A DNA stretch of 64,000 bases from Pseudohalocynthiibacter aestuariivivens (GTDB taxonomy: Bacteria; Pseudomonadota; Alphaproteobacteria; Rhodobacterales; Rhodobacteraceae), in NCBI RefSeq assembly GCF_011040495.1, contig NZ_CP049037.1:2790001-2854000 (forward strand), in the 5' to 3' direction. A program made the translations under genes and the position numbers. The notes under the pieces were generated by a model. The model was not told the origin of the DNA, made no database searches, and was given only the letters and a program-made list of their open reading frames with translations. Shown here one piece after another: positions 44,282 to 53,625 of this stretch (position 1 is its first letter; each line of letters starts with the position of its first letter).

Positions 44282-45016
44282 TCAACCGCGCCCGATATAC
44301 GGCATCTTGGTCGCCATCACGGTCATGAACTGGACGTTCGCGCCGGGTGGCATCTGTGCCATGTGCAGAACCGAGCGAGCCGCGTCCTGAACATCCATCA
44401 TCGGCATCAGAGGGGCGTCGGGATTGGCGGCCTGCGCGCGGGCGTTCAGATCATCCACCAGCTCTGTTCTTGCGTTGCCGATGTCGATTTGCCCACAGGC
44501 GATGTCATAGGGCCGCCCGTCCAACGACAGGGATCGCGTCATGCCGGTGATCGCGTGTTTGCTGGTGGTGTAACAGATTGATCCGGGGCGCGGGTTATGG
44601 GCCGAAAGCGAGCCGTTATTGATGATCCGGCCGCCCTGCGGATCCTGTGCCCGCATATGCGCAAAGGCGAGCTGTGCCGCTATGAACATGCCGCGAATGT
44701 TGACGCTGATAACCTCGTCGAAACCGGCGAGCGGGATTTCGTCGATGGTGCCGGAGGGACCGAACGTGCCGGCGTTGTTGAACAACACATCCAGCCGTCC
44801 GGCTGTTTGCAGGAAGGTGGCAAACGCTTCTTTCATGGCGTCGAGGTCGGTCACGTCCGTGGGCAAGGGGATCGCGCGGGCATTACCCTGAGCGATGTCG
44901 TGCAGCCGCTCGGCGCGGCGTGCGATCAGTCCTACGCGCCATCCAGCCTGCAAAAAGGTATCGGCGGTGGCGCGTCCAATGCCGGAACTGGCGCCGGTGA
45001 TCAGGATGGATTTCAT
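44282..45016 (-). CDS. Short-chain dehydrogenase/reductase (SDR)
   Basis: A 244-residue classical SDR: TGASSGIGRATA (NAD(P)-binding TGxxxGIG), NNAG motif in DVLFNNAGTFG, catalytic Ser in NNGSLSAHNPR, and YTTSK (Tyr/Lys). The substrate is unknown; RR in LIARRAERL suggests NADP preference. The ATG at 45016 overlaps the helicase stop by four bases, so it is translated behind the helicase gene. Confidence 0.9.
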   Translation of the reverse strand: MKSILITGASSGIGRATADTFLQAGWRVGLIARRAERLHDIAQGNARAIPLPTDVTDLDAMKEAFATFLQTAGRLDVLFNNAGTFGPSGTIDEIPLAGFDEVISVNIRGMFIAAQLAFAHMRAQDPQGGRIINNGSLSAHNPRPGSICYTTSKHAITGMTRSLSLDGRPYDIACGQIDIGNARTELVDDLNARAQAANPDAPLMPMMDVQDAARSVLHMAQMPPGANVQFMTVMATKMPYIGRG

Positions 45017-46542
45017 TCCAGTGTCTCCGCTTCGAGGGTGAGGGGGGCGGGCGCACTGCGCAGGTCGTCGACGCGCAGCGCGTGTTCGGGCTTGGACAGA
45101 CGATTGCGCACAACCCAGCACAGCCGTTCCTGCGCGCGGGTGATGGCAACATAGGCCAGCCGCTTCCACAGGGGTTGGCCCGCCTCTACCCGGCCCATGC
45201 GGGCAGCGACATAGAGATCAGGCGCAAAGACCTGCACTGTTTCCCACTGGCTGCCCTGCGCCTTGTGAATCGTGACCGCAGCGCCGTGCAGAAAGGTGGC
45301 GCCCATATTGGCCGCGAAGGGGATGAAGGGTTCCTCTTCGTCCGGCTTTTCGATTTTCACAATGCTGGCGGCGCTCACTTGTGGGTCTTCGGCACCGATC
45401 ACATGCAGCCGTGAAAACCCCGGTTTGCGACCCGGCCCGAGGTATATCACCTGAGCGCCCTTGATCAGGCCGCGCGCCTCTAGATCGAGCCGTTTCTTGC
45501 GGTGCTTGAGCGGCAATTCGATCCCATCACAGATCAGCGGCTCGCCCTCCAGCAGTGCCGTGTCGGGTGCGCCATGCACTGCGCGGAATGCGGTGATCAG
45601 CCGGATGCGCGTGGCGTTGCGCCAGACCAGAACCGGGGAGCGTGCCATCAAGTCGACTTCGACGCGCTGGGCGAACTGAACACGGTCGTCCTCGCGTGAT
45701 TTTTCTTCGACCATGCGTTCAAAGTCAGAAAACTCCAGCGCTGGATCAGCCAGCGCATGAGCCAGATCAAGGATGGGGTTATCCGCGTCCTGTCGATGTA
45801 TGCGGTGCAATTCCAGCTTGGCCGGGGCGGGCAGTGTCTCAAAAACCATCGCACCGGATTGATTGACCGGAGCCAACTGCGCGGGATCGCCAAAGAGCAG
45901 GAGCGTTGGAAAAATCTCTTTCAGGTCGTCCATCTGGCGTTCGTCCAGCATGCTGGCCTCGTCGACAAAGCCGATATCGAGTGGCTCCTCCCGGCGTTTC
46001 CAGCCAGTGATAAAATCACTGCCGCGCAGCCCCGCCGCCGCCAAGGCACCGGGAATAGATTTGTTGGTTTGATAGAACGCGTGGGCGCGATCCAGCGCCA
46101 CGTCGGTCAGTCCCTCGATTTCAGGGCGCTCACCATTTCCGGCCAACCATTCGGCGATCTTTTCGTATTCGGGATCGTAGACCGGGGTATAGAGGATGCG
46201 GTGGATGGTGGTCGCAGGTACGCCGCGCATGCGCAGGACGCTGGCGGCTTTGTTTGTAGGGGCGAGGATCGCAAGCGTGCGCTTATCGCGACGTTTGCGG
46301 CTCTCGTAATCGCCCGAGACGATATCAACCCCGGCCTGTTCCATCGCGCGGTAGAGTTCAGCCAGAAGCAACGTTTTGCCAGAACCCGCCTTTCCGATGA
46401 CGGCCAGAACGCTCTGTTTGCCCTCTTTCGGGGGGAGTAATGTGCCGTTTTCCAGGTCGACGCCCGCGCCACGCAAAGCCTCGACAATACGATCATGGGC
46501 TTCGGCCTGATCTTCGGAATATGTAAGCGCGGTCTGGGTCAT
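45013..46542 (-). CDS. RecD-like ATP-dependent DNA helicase
   Basis: A 509-residue superfamily 1 helicase: Walker A VIGKAGSGKTLLLAEL, LAPTNKAASVLR (motif Ia), DIGFVDEASMLDERQM (DExx-type Walker B), LLLFGDPAQLAPV (motif III), and the C-terminal UvrD_C_2 region VTIHKAQGSQWETVQVF and AYVAITRAQERL. It resembles RecD2-like or Dda-like helicases without RecBC partners nearby. No SOS box (GAAC-N7-GAAC type) is seen in the short upstream spacer. It is coupled to the SDR gene downstream. Confidence 0.9.
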   Translation of the reverse strand: MTQTALTYSEDQAEAHDRIVEALRGAGVDLENGTLLPPKEGKQSVLAVIGKAGSGKTLLLAELYRAMEQAGVDIVSGDYESRKRRDKRTLAILAPTNKAASVLRMRGVPATTIHRILYTPVYDPEYEKIAEWLAGNGERPEIEGLTDVALDRAHAFYQTNKSIPGALAAAGLRGSDFITGWKRREEPLDIGFVDEASMLDERQMDDLKEIFPTLLLFGDPAQLAPVNQSGAMVFETLPAPAKLELHRIHRQDADNPILDLAHALADPALEFSDFERMVEEKSREDDRVQFAQRVEVDLMARSPVLVWRNATRIRLITAFRAVHGAPDTALLEGEPLICDGIELPLKHRKKRLDLEARGLIKGAQVIYLGPGRKPGFSRLHVIGAEDPQVSAASIVKIEKPDEEEPFIPFAANMGATFLHGAAVTIHKAQGSQWETVQVFAPDLYVAARMGRVEAGQPLWKRLAYVAITRAQERLCWVVRNRLSKPEHALRVDDLRSAPAPLTLEAETLE

Positions 46543-46598
46543 GCGCAGACCCTACCGGGGTGACCAAGGGCGTTCCAGCGAAACTGGCGGCTCAGAGG

Positions 46599-48095
46599 TC
46601 AGATCGTCTGATCGTAGTCTCCGACGGATGGTTCGGTCCGGATCACGGCATCGATATCGGCAAAAATCGCCCGCATTTCTGCCTCGCTGTCGCTGCTCTC
46701 GCAGACCACGACCAGATTTGGCGTATTCGACGACGCCCGAACAAGACCCCAACTGGCATTGTCGAGGATGACGCGTGCGCCGTTGACGGTGACAACTTGC
46801 GCGATGGCGCGACCGGCGAGTGTTTCGCCTGCTTTGTGTTTGGCGACCAGCTTGGACACCAGCCGCTCCAGTACGTCGTATTTTTCGGTATCGGCACAAT
46901 AGGGTGACATGGTGGGCGTGGCATATGTCACTGGCAGGGCGCGGCGCAGGTCGGACATGGATTTATCCGGGTTGCGATCCATCAGCTTGCAAATTTCGAC
47001 AGCCACGCGCAGGCCGCAATCGTATCCACGGCCCACAGGTTCGGCCAAAAAGTAGTGGCCGGATTTTTCAAAACCCGCCAGCGCGCCGATTTCCTTGACC
47101 CGCCGTTTCATGTGGCTATGGCCGGTTTTCCAGTAATCGGCCTTGGCCCCATGCGCCTGAAGTTCCGGGTCGGACGCAAAGAGCCCGGTGGATTTGACAT
47201 CTGCGACAAAAGTGCTGCCGGGATAAAGGCGGGCAAAATCCCGCGCCATGATCACACCAACCTTGTCGGCAAAAATCTCTTCTCCCTCATCGTCCACCAC
47301 GCCGCAACGGTCGCCGTCACCGTCAAAGCCAAGGGCGAAATCGGCACCCGATGCTTTGACCGATGCGCTCATATCGTGAAGCATTTCCATCGCTTCGGGG
47401 TTCGGGTTGTAGTGTGGAAAGGTATAGTCGAGTTCGTTATGCGACGGTACGACCTCGACACCTAGCCGGTTGAACAGTTCGGGTGCAAATGCAGATGCGG
47501 TGCCGTTGCCGGTGGCGCAAACGACCTTCAGCTTGCGGGTCATTTTGAAATCGCCGACGAGGTCATCGAGATAGGCCTCGCGCACGCCGGGGACGAATTC
47601 ATAGCGCCCACCCTCGTGCGATTGGCCTTGTCCCTCCAGTACGATATCGCGCAACTCGGCCATCTCATCGGGGCCGTGGGTCAACGGACGTTCAAAGCCC
47701 ATTTTCACGCCGGTCCAGCCGTTGGGATTATGCGATGCCGTGACCATGGCCACGGCGGGTGCATCCAGATGGAACTGTGCGAAATAGGCCATTGGCGATA
47801 ACGCCGGGCCGATATCCTTAACGTGGATGCCTGCCTGCATCAGCCCAAGCATCAGCGCATTTTTGATCGACAGCGAATAGTCCCGATAGTCGTTGCCGAC
47901 GGCGATCACCGGTTCGATCCCGCGGCGCCGCATCTGGGTGCCCAGACCCAGCCCAAGCGCGGTGATGCCGGGCAGATTGATCGCCTCGGGGTACTGCCAG
48001 CGTGCGTCATATTCGCGGAAACCGGTGGGTGCGATCATCGGGTCGCGCAGGAATTCCCAGGTGTTGGGGGTGACGGTAGGGGCAGGTTTGATCAC
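46599..48095 (-). CDS. Phosphomannomutase/phosphoglucomutase (AlgC-like)
   Basis: A 498-residue alpha-D-phosphohexomutase: phosphoserine loop VTASHNPNGWTG (S121), metal loop GFDGDGDRCGVVDD (D258-D262), substrate loop GFEKSGHYF and the phosphate-binding loop VRASSNTPNLVVV. It interconverts hexose 1- and 6-phosphates for exopolysaccharide precursors. GTG 48095 with AAGGAA ahead avoids overlap with kdsA; an ATG at 48149 would overlap it by 44 bases. It is part of the capsule-related block together with kdsA and the KpsE/KpsT exporter genes. Confidence 0.9.
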   Translation of the reverse strand: MIKPAPTVTPNTWEFLRDPMIAPTGFREYDARWQYPEAINLPGITALGLGLGTQMRRRGIEPVIAVGNDYRDYSLSIKNALMLGLMQAGIHVKDIGPALSPMAYFAQFHLDAPAVAMVTASHNPNGWTGVKMGFERPLTHGPDEMAELRDIVLEGQGQSHEGGRYEFVPGVREAYLDDLVGDFKMTRKLKVVCATGNGTASAFAPELFNRLGVEVVPSHNELDYTFPHYNPNPEAMEMLHDMSASVKASGADFALGFDGDGDRCGVVDDEGEEIFADKVGVIMARDFARLYPGSTFVADVKSTGLFASDPELQAHGAKADYWKTGHSHMKRRVKEIGALAGFEKSGHYFLAEPVGRGYDCGLRVAVEICKLMDRNPDKSMSDLRRALPVTYATPTMSPYCADTEKYDVLERLVSKLVAKHKAGETLAGRAIAQVVTVNGARVILDNASWGLVRASSNTPNLVVVCESSDSEAEMRAIFADIDAVIRTEPSVGDYDQTI

Positions 48096-48105
48096 CGGCA
48101 ATTCC

Positions 48106-48945
48106 TTACTTCTGTAGTTGCATGGGGTCGGATTTAGCAAGCCGGTCAAACGCCATCAGCGATGTAATCAGCGCGTCCATCCGGTCCAGTGGGATCATGT
48201 TGGGACCGTCCGAGGGGGCGGTGTCTGGCGCTTCGTGGGTTTCGATGAACACGGCAGCGATGCCCAGAGATACCGCAGCGCGGGCCATCACAGGAGCGAA
48301 CTCACGTTGACCGCCACTGCTGCCGCCCATACCGCCGGGTTGCTGCACGGAATGCGTCGCGTCCATGACGACCGGATAGCCGGTCTGTGCCATCTGCGGC
48401 AGGGACCGCATGTCGGCGACGAGGGTGTTATAGCCAAAGGATGTGCCGCGTTCGGTCAGCAGGATACGGGTGTTTCCGGTGCTCTCGATCTTGGAAATGA
48501 CATTCGGCATATCCCAAGGGGCCAGAAACTGCCCCTTTTTTACATTGATGACTGCGCCGGTTTCGCCCGCCGCGATCAACAGGTCAGTTTGACGGCACAA
48601 AAATGCAGGGATTTGCAGCACGTCGCAGACCTCTGCCACCGGGGCGCATTGGTCAGGCAGGTGGACATCGGTCAGGACGGGCACATCCAGCGCGTCCTTG
48701 ACCGCTTGCATCACCTTTAGCCCTTCGTCGACGCCAAGGCCGCGCTTGCCGCTCATTGAGGTGCGGTTAGCCTTGTCGAACGACCCCTTAAAGACGAACT
48801 GCGCGCCCGCACTGCGGCAGACTTCTTGCATCTGGCCTGCGATCATCTGGGCGTGATCGGTCGATTCCAGTTGGCATGGTCCGGCGATAATGGTCAGCGG
48901 TTGATCGTTCCCGACGCGTAGACCGCGAAATTCTACAGTGGTCAT
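48106..48945 (-). CDS. kdsA: 3-deoxy-8-phosphooctulonate synthase
   Basis: KdsA condenses arabinose 5-phosphate and PEP to Kdo-8-phosphate for LPS core or Kdo capsule linkers. The 279-residue protein shows [70 protein letters not shown] and a [11 protein letters not shown] motif. Here it lies one base after the KpsE gene rather than with LPS genes, consistent with a Kdo-linked capsule. No Kdo cytidylyltransferase is in the window. Confidence 0.96.
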   Translation of the reverse strand: MTTVEFRGLRVGNDQPLTIIAGPCQLESTDHAQMIAGQMQEVCRSAGAQFVFKGSFDKANRTSMSGKRGLGVDEGLKVMQAVKDALDVPVLTDVHLPDQCAPVAEVCDVLQIPAFLCRQTDLLIAAGETGAVINVKKGQFLAPWDMPNVISKIESTGNTRILLTERGTSFGYNTLVADMRSLPQMAQTGYPVVMDATHSVQQPGGMGGSSGGQREFAPVMARAAVSLGIAAVFIETHEAPDTAPSDGPNMIPLDRMDALITSLMAFDRLAKSDPMQLQK

Positions 48946-48946
48946 A

Positions 48947-50587
48947 TCAGGATGATACCTGTTCTCTTAAAATTGACGCCGTAAGCGAGATCATCAGATA
49001 CATACCAGCAAAGATCAGGAATGCGAGGATCGTATTCTCGAACGCCCGCGGAAACGATGCGTCTTGCGATGCCACGGGTCGCACGCTGACTGTCAGGTAA
49101 CGCACCTGCTTGTTGGCCTGAATCTCGGCCTGACGTTTGTTTTCCAATGCCGATTGCAACACCAAATCTGCCGTAGCCAGATCGGCCTGCGCCATCTGGA
49201 TTTCCGCGGTCTGTGATGCCAGCGATGTCTGCCCACCCGTCGCTTGCGTCAGGCGCGCTTTTTGTTTGTCCAGCTCGACTTGCAACACTTCGATTTCGCT
49301 GGTTAGCGCCTGTACCTTGGCGCGGTTTGGGCGCGAGTTGTTCAACTGGGTGTTCAGGGCCAGCTGCTTTTCCTGCAACTGTAGTTCGACATTGCCGATC
49401 AACTGCCGGATGTTGCCGATCTCGCCCTCGGGATCGAGGACGCTGCCCTCTTGTAGAGTGACCATGCGCTCTTGCGCTGCGCGTCGTTCGGCCTTGGCCT
49501 GATCGAGGCTCTCAATTGCGGTGCGCACCCCGTCCTGCCGTTTGCGCTGGCTCAATTCATCAACCCGGTTTTCAGCATAAGCGATCAGTTTTTCCGAAAA
49601 TTCGGCGCTTTTTTCCGGATCGGCGGTGGCCACCTCCATGCGCAGCACGCCTTCGGTCGGATCATAGCCGATCTTCACGAACTTCTTGTAAACCTTATAG
49701 GCCTTTTCATTGCTGGCGTTGGGGTGCAGGCGTTGGATCGGGTCGATCCAAGGCTGGCTGAAATGATCGCGAAAATGGACATCTGCATCAAGCCGCAGCA
49801 TCGCGTCTTTGGACAACAGGTAGGATTGTGTCGCGATTGCATCCTGCCCGGTAGCAAACTGGCTGGGCAACAGACCACCCAATCCGCCGCCACCGCCCCC
49901 GCTGCCATCGGCCGACAGGATCAGGAATTCGGATTTGGTTGAATACATCGGAGTCGCAATGGCGTAATAGTAATACCCGGCCACCATCGTCGGCAGCAGC
50001 ACAAAGGCCGTCAGCCGAGACAACAACAACATCAGCTTGCGGCGGCGACGTTTGCCGATATCGCGCTGGATGCGCATGATTTCTTCGCTGCGACGATCTG
50101 CCGGGCTTAACTCAGTCGATGGCAGGGTCTGCGCGCCTGTGGGTACAGTCTGTGGCAGTTGGACCTTGGGTTTGGCGACGTCTCGACCCTCGGCATGCGC
50201 CGGGGTTTTGTCTGCGGTCACCAGTTCCAGAATGTTGGCGCGCTGAAATGGGTCGATCCCCTTGGCACGCAACAGCCGCACCGCGTCGAAATCGGATGTG
50301 GGTGCCAGACCGTGTTTCTGTGCCACGCGGCGTGCCATACGTAATTGGCGACCTGTCAGACCCTCTTGGCGTATCTCGTCGATAGTCTGACCTGTGCTGA
50401 CCTCTTGGGGCGAGCTGACTTCGCCAGTACGTGCCTGAGGTGGCGCCGCCTGAGGCGCCTGTGCCTGAGGTGCCGCGGCTTGACGCGATTCAACTGCCTC
50501 AGGTGCCTGCGGGGCGGTTTCCTGAGGGTGCGCAGCGGTCGGGGACCGCTTGATGCGGAATTTTCTAGCCTTGGGTTTCGTAGTCAT
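48947..50587 (-). CDS. Capsule export inner-membrane protein (KpsE/Wzz-type)
   Basis: A 546-residue polysaccharide copolymerase-like protein. Order: a basic start ([15 protein letters not shown]), a ~60-residue Pro/Ala/Gln-rich disordered segment, a helical module ([20 protein letters not shown]), first membrane span ([24 protein letters not shown]), a long periplasmic coiled-coil with RAAQERM and [12 protein letters not shown], and a final span ([20 protein letters not shown]). This is the CtrB/KpsE topology of group 2 capsule exporters. The N-terminal extension is longer than in E. coli KpsE. ATG 50587 overlaps the kpsT stop by 23 bases. Confidence 0.88.
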   Translation of the reverse strand: MTTKPKARKFRIKRSPTAAHPQETAPQAPEAVESRQAAAPQAQAPQAAPPQARTGEVSSPQEVSTGQTIDEIRQEGLTGRQLRMARRVAQKHGLAPTSDFDAVRLLRAKGIDPFQRANILELVTADKTPAHAEGRDVAKPKVQLPQTVPTGAQTLPSTELSPADRRSEEIMRIQRDIGKRRRRKLMLLLSRLTAFVLLPTMVAGYYYYAIATPMYSTKSEFLILSADGSGGGGGGLGGLLPSQFATGQDAIATQSYLLSKDAMLRLDADVHFRDHFSQPWIDPIQRLHPNASNEKAYKVYKKFVKIGYDPTEGVLRMEVATADPEKSAEFSEKLIAYAENRVDELSQRKRQDGVRTAIESLDQAKAERRAAQERMVTLQEGSVLDPEGEIGNIRQLIGNVELQLQEKQLALNTQLNNSRPNRAKVQALTSEIEVLQVELDKQKARLTQATGGQTSLASQTAEIQMAQADLATADLVLQSALENKRQAEIQANKQVRYLTVSVRPVASQDASFPRAFENTILAFLIFAGMYLMISLTASILREQVSS

Positions 50588-51224
50588 AGAGTTGCTTTGC
50601 CTCTTCCAAGGTATCAAACATATACAGCTGCCCACCCATCAACACGGCGGCAGAGGTCGCAAATTTTTCCAGCGTCTTGGCCTGATGCGAGACAATCACG
50701 ACCGTTGTCGTGCGCAGCCGCTCTTTCAGGATTTCGCCCGCCTTTCGATTGAACTCCACATCGGTCGAATTGGGCATGCCCTCGTCGATCAGATAAATGT
50801 CAAAATCGAGTGCCAGCATCAGCGCGAAGGTAAAGCGTGCCTTCATGCCCGAGCTATATGTGCCCAGCGGCTGGTCAAAATATTCTCCCAAATTACACAT
50901 CCATCGGCAGAATGCCTCGACGTAATCGGGGTCGAGGCCATAGAGCCGCGCGATATACCGGCTGTTTTCCATCGCCGAAATCTTGCCGATAACCCCGCCC
51001 ATGAACCCAAGAGGGAAACTGATGCGGCAGTTTCGACGAATGTCGCCTTCGTCAGGCTTTTCCAGCCCGGCCATCATGTTGATCAGCGTCGTCTTGCCGG
51101 TGCCGTTGGGCGCAAGGATTCCCATGCTTTTGCCCAGTTCCACACGAAAGGAGACGCGATCAAGGATCACCTTGCGCTGTGTGCCCGTCCAGAAGGACTT
51201 GCTGACGTTTTCAAATTCGAGCAT
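50565..51224 (-). CDS. Capsular polysaccharide ABC transporter ATPase (KpsT/CtrD)
   Basis: A 219-residue ABC ATPase: Walker A GILAPNGTGKTTL (residues 36-46), signature GTYSSGMKARFTFALM, Walker B FDIYLIDEGMP, which is the KpsT/TagH style. It drives export of a lipid-linked capsule through KpsM. The kpsM gene itself is not visible on either side in the window. It is the first gene of the kpsT-kpsE-kdsA-pgm run. A promoter should lie in the 200-bp gap before 51444. Confidence 0.87.
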   Translation of the reverse strand: MLEFENVSKSFWTGTQRKVILDRVSFRVELGKSMGILAPNGTGKTTLINMMAGLEKPDEGDIRRNCRISFPLGFMGGVIGKISAMENSRYIARLYGLDPDYVEAFCRWMCNLGEYFDQPLGTYSSGMKARFTFALMLALDFDIYLIDEGMPNSTDVEFNRKAGEILKERLRTTTVVIVSHQAKTLEKFATSAAVLMGGQLYMFDTLEEAKQLYDYETQG

Positions 51225-51358
51225 TCCTTTGCTCCGACGCTGCCCACACCCTCTTCTTAACGGGGGTTTATTTATGTGGCGATAACCTCATTTCGCCCAG
51301 TATGGCGGATCAGGTCACCGTTATACAGGATATCAAGGCAAAATTATGCTCTGCGCAG

Positions 51359-51387
51359 AAAAAAACCGGCGCATGTGCGCCGGTTTT
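51359..51387 (-). terminator. Bidirectional-looking terminator between the permease gene and kpsT
   Basis: A 12-bp perfect stem AAAACCGGCGCA-TG-TGCGCCGGTTTT (51362-51387). The plus strand has seven A before it, so read on the minus strand it ends in seven T, making a strong rho-independent terminator for the permease gene that ends at 51444. Confidence 0.88.
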
Positions 51388-51443
51388 GAGGGTGATGTGG
51401 ATATTTACCCGCCTAACGTGTGCCTTTTCGCGGCTAACCCCCG

Positions 51444-52475
51444 TCAGGCAATGGCCTGCCATGCAAGCCCCGCCAACACGGCCCCGACAAAGGCAAACCC
51501 CAGATAGGCAATGAATATCCGTGGTTTGACCAATGCCCAGACGGCAATCGCGGCAGGTATACAGCTAACCCCGCCAGCGATGACAAAGCTCATCGCGGCA
51601 CCGTTGCTCATCCCTTGCGCCAGCAGTGCGTCAATTAAAGGCACGGCAGCATAGCCGTTAAGATAAGCAGGCGCACCGACCAATGCGCCGAGGATAATCG
51701 GGCCAATTCCGGACCCGCCCAGTACGCCAGCCACCATATCAGCCGGTACATAGGTCAGCATCAGTGCCTCGATCATGTATGCCAGTGTCAGCCATTTCAG
51801 CAGGAACGCGGCGTTTTCCAGACCAGTGGCGCGGAAGGTGTCTCGACGATCCGCCTCGGTCCAGAACCGCCAGACTGGCGCACCTTCATAGGGTTTTTTC
51901 GACCCGCAGCACCCGCCGATCTGCGGTTTCTCTCTCAGTGGTTCGGCAAAGATCACGCTACGTGCCGTCAGCATGGTCGCAAAGCCACCAAAGAGGCCGA
52001 CTCCCACAGCAGCCACAGCCTTGGCCGCAGCAAACTCCCAACCGAGCGTGCCGCTGGTGATGGCAAACATCGCCGGGTCCATTAGTGGGGAGGCCAGCCA
52101 AAAGGCCATGACAGCCCCCAACGGCGCACCGAGCGCCAGCATCGCCGCGATGAACGGGATCACCTCGCAACTACAGAATGGGGACAGCCCGCCCATTAGC
52201 GCGGCCATGAAAATCATGCGGACCTGATTGCCTTGAAACACCTTTGCTACCAAGCGTTCGGCACCGGTCGCCTTGAGATAGGCCACGGCAAAGACGGCAA
52301 AGGCGATGAAGGGCGCGGTGTGCAGCAGCGCATTCGCGGTGAATGTGATCGTGGGCCAGAGTTGTGGCGGGTCCAGCACCCAAACCACAGCCAGGATCAA
52401 CGCCATCGTGATCCAGACTTTGCCGATACGCGTCCAGAGTGACGGGCGCGGAGAAGGGGAAGCTATATCAGCCAT
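51444..52475 (-). CDS. YraQ-type permease (DUF318), putative metal or metalloid exporter
   Basis: A 343-residue integral membrane protein. The hallmark PFCSCEVIPFIAAMLALGAPLGAVMAFWLASPLMDPAMFAI is the DUF318/YraQ signature, duplicated in the C-terminal half (GAPAYLNGYAAVPLIDALLAQGMSNGAAMSFVIAG). A cytoplasmic GGCCGSKKP Cys pair lies between the halves. Members are linked to arsenic or other metal export, but transport is unproven. ATG 52475 lies eight bases after GAGG; the arsR-like gene overlaps it by eight bases, so both share one transcript. Confidence 0.88.
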   Translation of the reverse strand: MADIASPSPRPSLWTRIGKVWITMALILAVVWVLDPPQLWPTITFTANALLHTAPFIAFAVFAVAYLKATGAERLVAKVFQGNQVRMIFMAALMGGLSPFCSCEVIPFIAAMLALGAPLGAVMAFWLASPLMDPAMFAITSGTLGWEFAAAKAVAAVGVGLFGGFATMLTARSVIFAEPLREKPQIGGCCGSKKPYEGAPVWRFWTEADRRDTFRATGLENAAFLLKWLTLAYMIEALMLTYVPADMVAGVLGGSGIGPIILGALVGAPAYLNGYAAVPLIDALLAQGMSNGAAMSFVIAGGVSCIPAAIAVWALVKPRIFIAYLGFAFVGAVLAGLAWQAIA

Positions 52476-52812
52476 GTTCGTGACCTCGTTGGGATTCAGG
52501 GACGTCTGCGCAGCATTCGCGCAACAGGAAGTCGGAAAGGTGGCGCAGTTCGTCATAGGCGACAGCGGCACAGATGATGCTGCGCCCCTTGCGCTCTTGG
52601 GCGACAAGACCGGCCAGTGACAGGATTTTCATGTGATGTGTCAGGGTTGATCCGCTCACGCCAGTTCGCGTGCCCAACTCACCAATGCTCAGCCCATCGG
52701 GGCCTGCACGCACCAGCGCATTCAGCACCATCAGACGTTGCTCACTACCCAATGCGGCAAAGGTGGCTGCCGCGCGGGTCAGTTCGGGGGGGTGGGGTTC
52801 TATCATTTTCAT
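52468..52812 (-). CDS. ArsR/SmtB-family transcriptional regulator
   Basis: A 114-residue winged-helix repressor: ELTRAAATFAALGSEQRLMVLNAL, helix-turn-helix SIGELGTRTGVSGSTLTHHMKILSLAGLV and wing QERKGRSIICAA. The C-terminal DFLLRECCADVPE carries a Cys pair that could bind a soft metal. Two in-frame ATGs (52812, 52806) both lie within the left arm of the operator; neither has a Shine-Dalgarno, so translation may start on a nearly leaderless transcript. It precedes and overlaps the permease gene, so it very likely represses itself and the exporter. Confidence 0.88.
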   Translation of the reverse strand: MKMIEPHPPELTRAAATFAALGSEQRLMVLNALVRAGPDGLSIGELGTRTGVSGSTLTHHMKILSLAGLVAQERKGRSIICAAVAYDELRHLSDFLLRECCADVPESQRGHEHG

Positions 52813-52835
52813 GATTCTAGAAATATGAAAATGAT
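52802..52835. promoter_or_regulatory. ArsR operator: perfect 11-bp inverted repeat over the start codon
   Basis: Arms ATCATTTTCAT (52802-52812) and ATGAAAATGAT (52825-52835) flank a 12-bp spacer that itself contains the palindrome TTCTAGAA (52816-52823). The whole 34-bp element is AT-rich and covers the possible start codons of the regulator. Perfect symmetry, position and gene type make it an autoregulatory operator. Confidence 0.82.
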
Positions 52836-52956
52836 TTGCCCGACGCAAGCCTTATTTCGAGTTTTATCGAAATGAACTGCGCGCAGCCTGCCGGACGGTT
52901 GAACCTGTTGAAAATCTGCCTAGGCTGTTCGCGTCCCAAAGCAGGAGGGCGACCCG

Positions 52957-53016
52957 ATGGATCGTAACAACAACACAGGCAATGACCAGTGCGCATGTCG
53001 CCGGTCGGCGATCTGA
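52957..53016 (+). CDS. 19-codon leader ORF ahead of the uracil-DNA-glycosylase-like gene
   Basis: ATG 52957 lies seven bases after a strong AGGAGGG (52943-52949) and encodes MDRNNNTGNDQCACRRSAI, ending in TGA at 53016. The start of the next gene is 18 bases downstream and has only a weak ribosome site. A GC hairpin, TCGCCGG (52998-53004) with CCGGCGA (53019-53025), covers the leader stop and the approach to that start. This is the arrangement of a translational or attenuation leader; the two cysteines are in CAC. Too short to be proven as a gene. Confidence 0.45.
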   Translation: MDRNNNTGNDQCACRRSAI

Positions 53017-53034
53017 CGCCGGCGATCAGGACAC

Positions 53035-53625
53035 ATGCCCAATCCGGTACGGGACATCACCGATTGCCGCCTCTGCGCCGATCGTTTCGCACAAACGGCC
53101 ACGGGCCATGCGCCGCGCCCTGTTGCGTGGTTCGCACCCGGCGCGCGCATACTGATCGCTGGGCAGGCACCGGGGATGCGGGTGCATAAATCGGGTGTGC
53201 CGTTTGATGATCCATCGGGCGACCGACTGCGCGATTGGCTCGGGCTGACGCCGGATCAGTTCTATGACCGAACCCGCGTGGCGATCGTGCCGATGGCCTT
53301 CTGCTTTCCGGGCTATGATTCCAAGGGCGCTGACCTGCCGCCGCCTGCCATCTGCCGCCGCACATGGCATGATCGGGTGATGGATTGCCTGAGCCGTGTG
53401 CAACTACGGATTCTGGTGGGCGGATATGCGCAAAAACACCATCTGGACAAGGCAGGCACCGTCACCGATACCGTGCGCGGCTGGCGCGATCATGCGCCGG
53501 GCACATTTGTGTTACCGCACCCGTCATGGCGCAACACGCATTGGCTAAGGAAAAATCCGTGGTTCGAAGCAGAGCTGATCCCGGCCCTGCGTACCCGGGT
53601 CAAAGAAGTGATGCACGATGAATGA
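53035..53625 (+). CDS. Uracil-DNA glycosylase-superfamily protein
   Basis: A 196-residue protein of the UDG superfamily, Cys-rich N-terminal subtype: ITDCRLCADRF, then ARILIAGQAPGMRVHKSGVPFDDPSGDRLRDWLG (motif 1 GQAPG with the D/N position) and LPHPSWRNT-type motif 2 (HPS). Members of this group may act on damaged or deaminated bases, but several lack detected glycosylase activity. The gene overlaps sseB by eight bases. It is preceded by the 19-codon ORF. Confidence 0.85.
   Translation: MPNPVRDITDCRLCADRFAQTATGHAPRPVAWFAPGARILIAGQAPGMRVHKSGVPFDDPSGDRLRDWLGLTPDQFYDRTRVAIVPMAFCFPGYDSKGADLPPPAICRRTWHDRVMDCLSRVQLRILVGGYAQKHHLDKAGTVTDTVRGWRDHAPGTFVLPHPSWRNTHWLRKNPWFEAELIPALRTRVKEVMHDE

Noticed and set aside
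46543..46598. SOS/LexA control of the RecD-like helicase
   Set aside because: No GAAC-N7-GAAC or GTTC-N7-GTTC site was found in the short upstream spacer.
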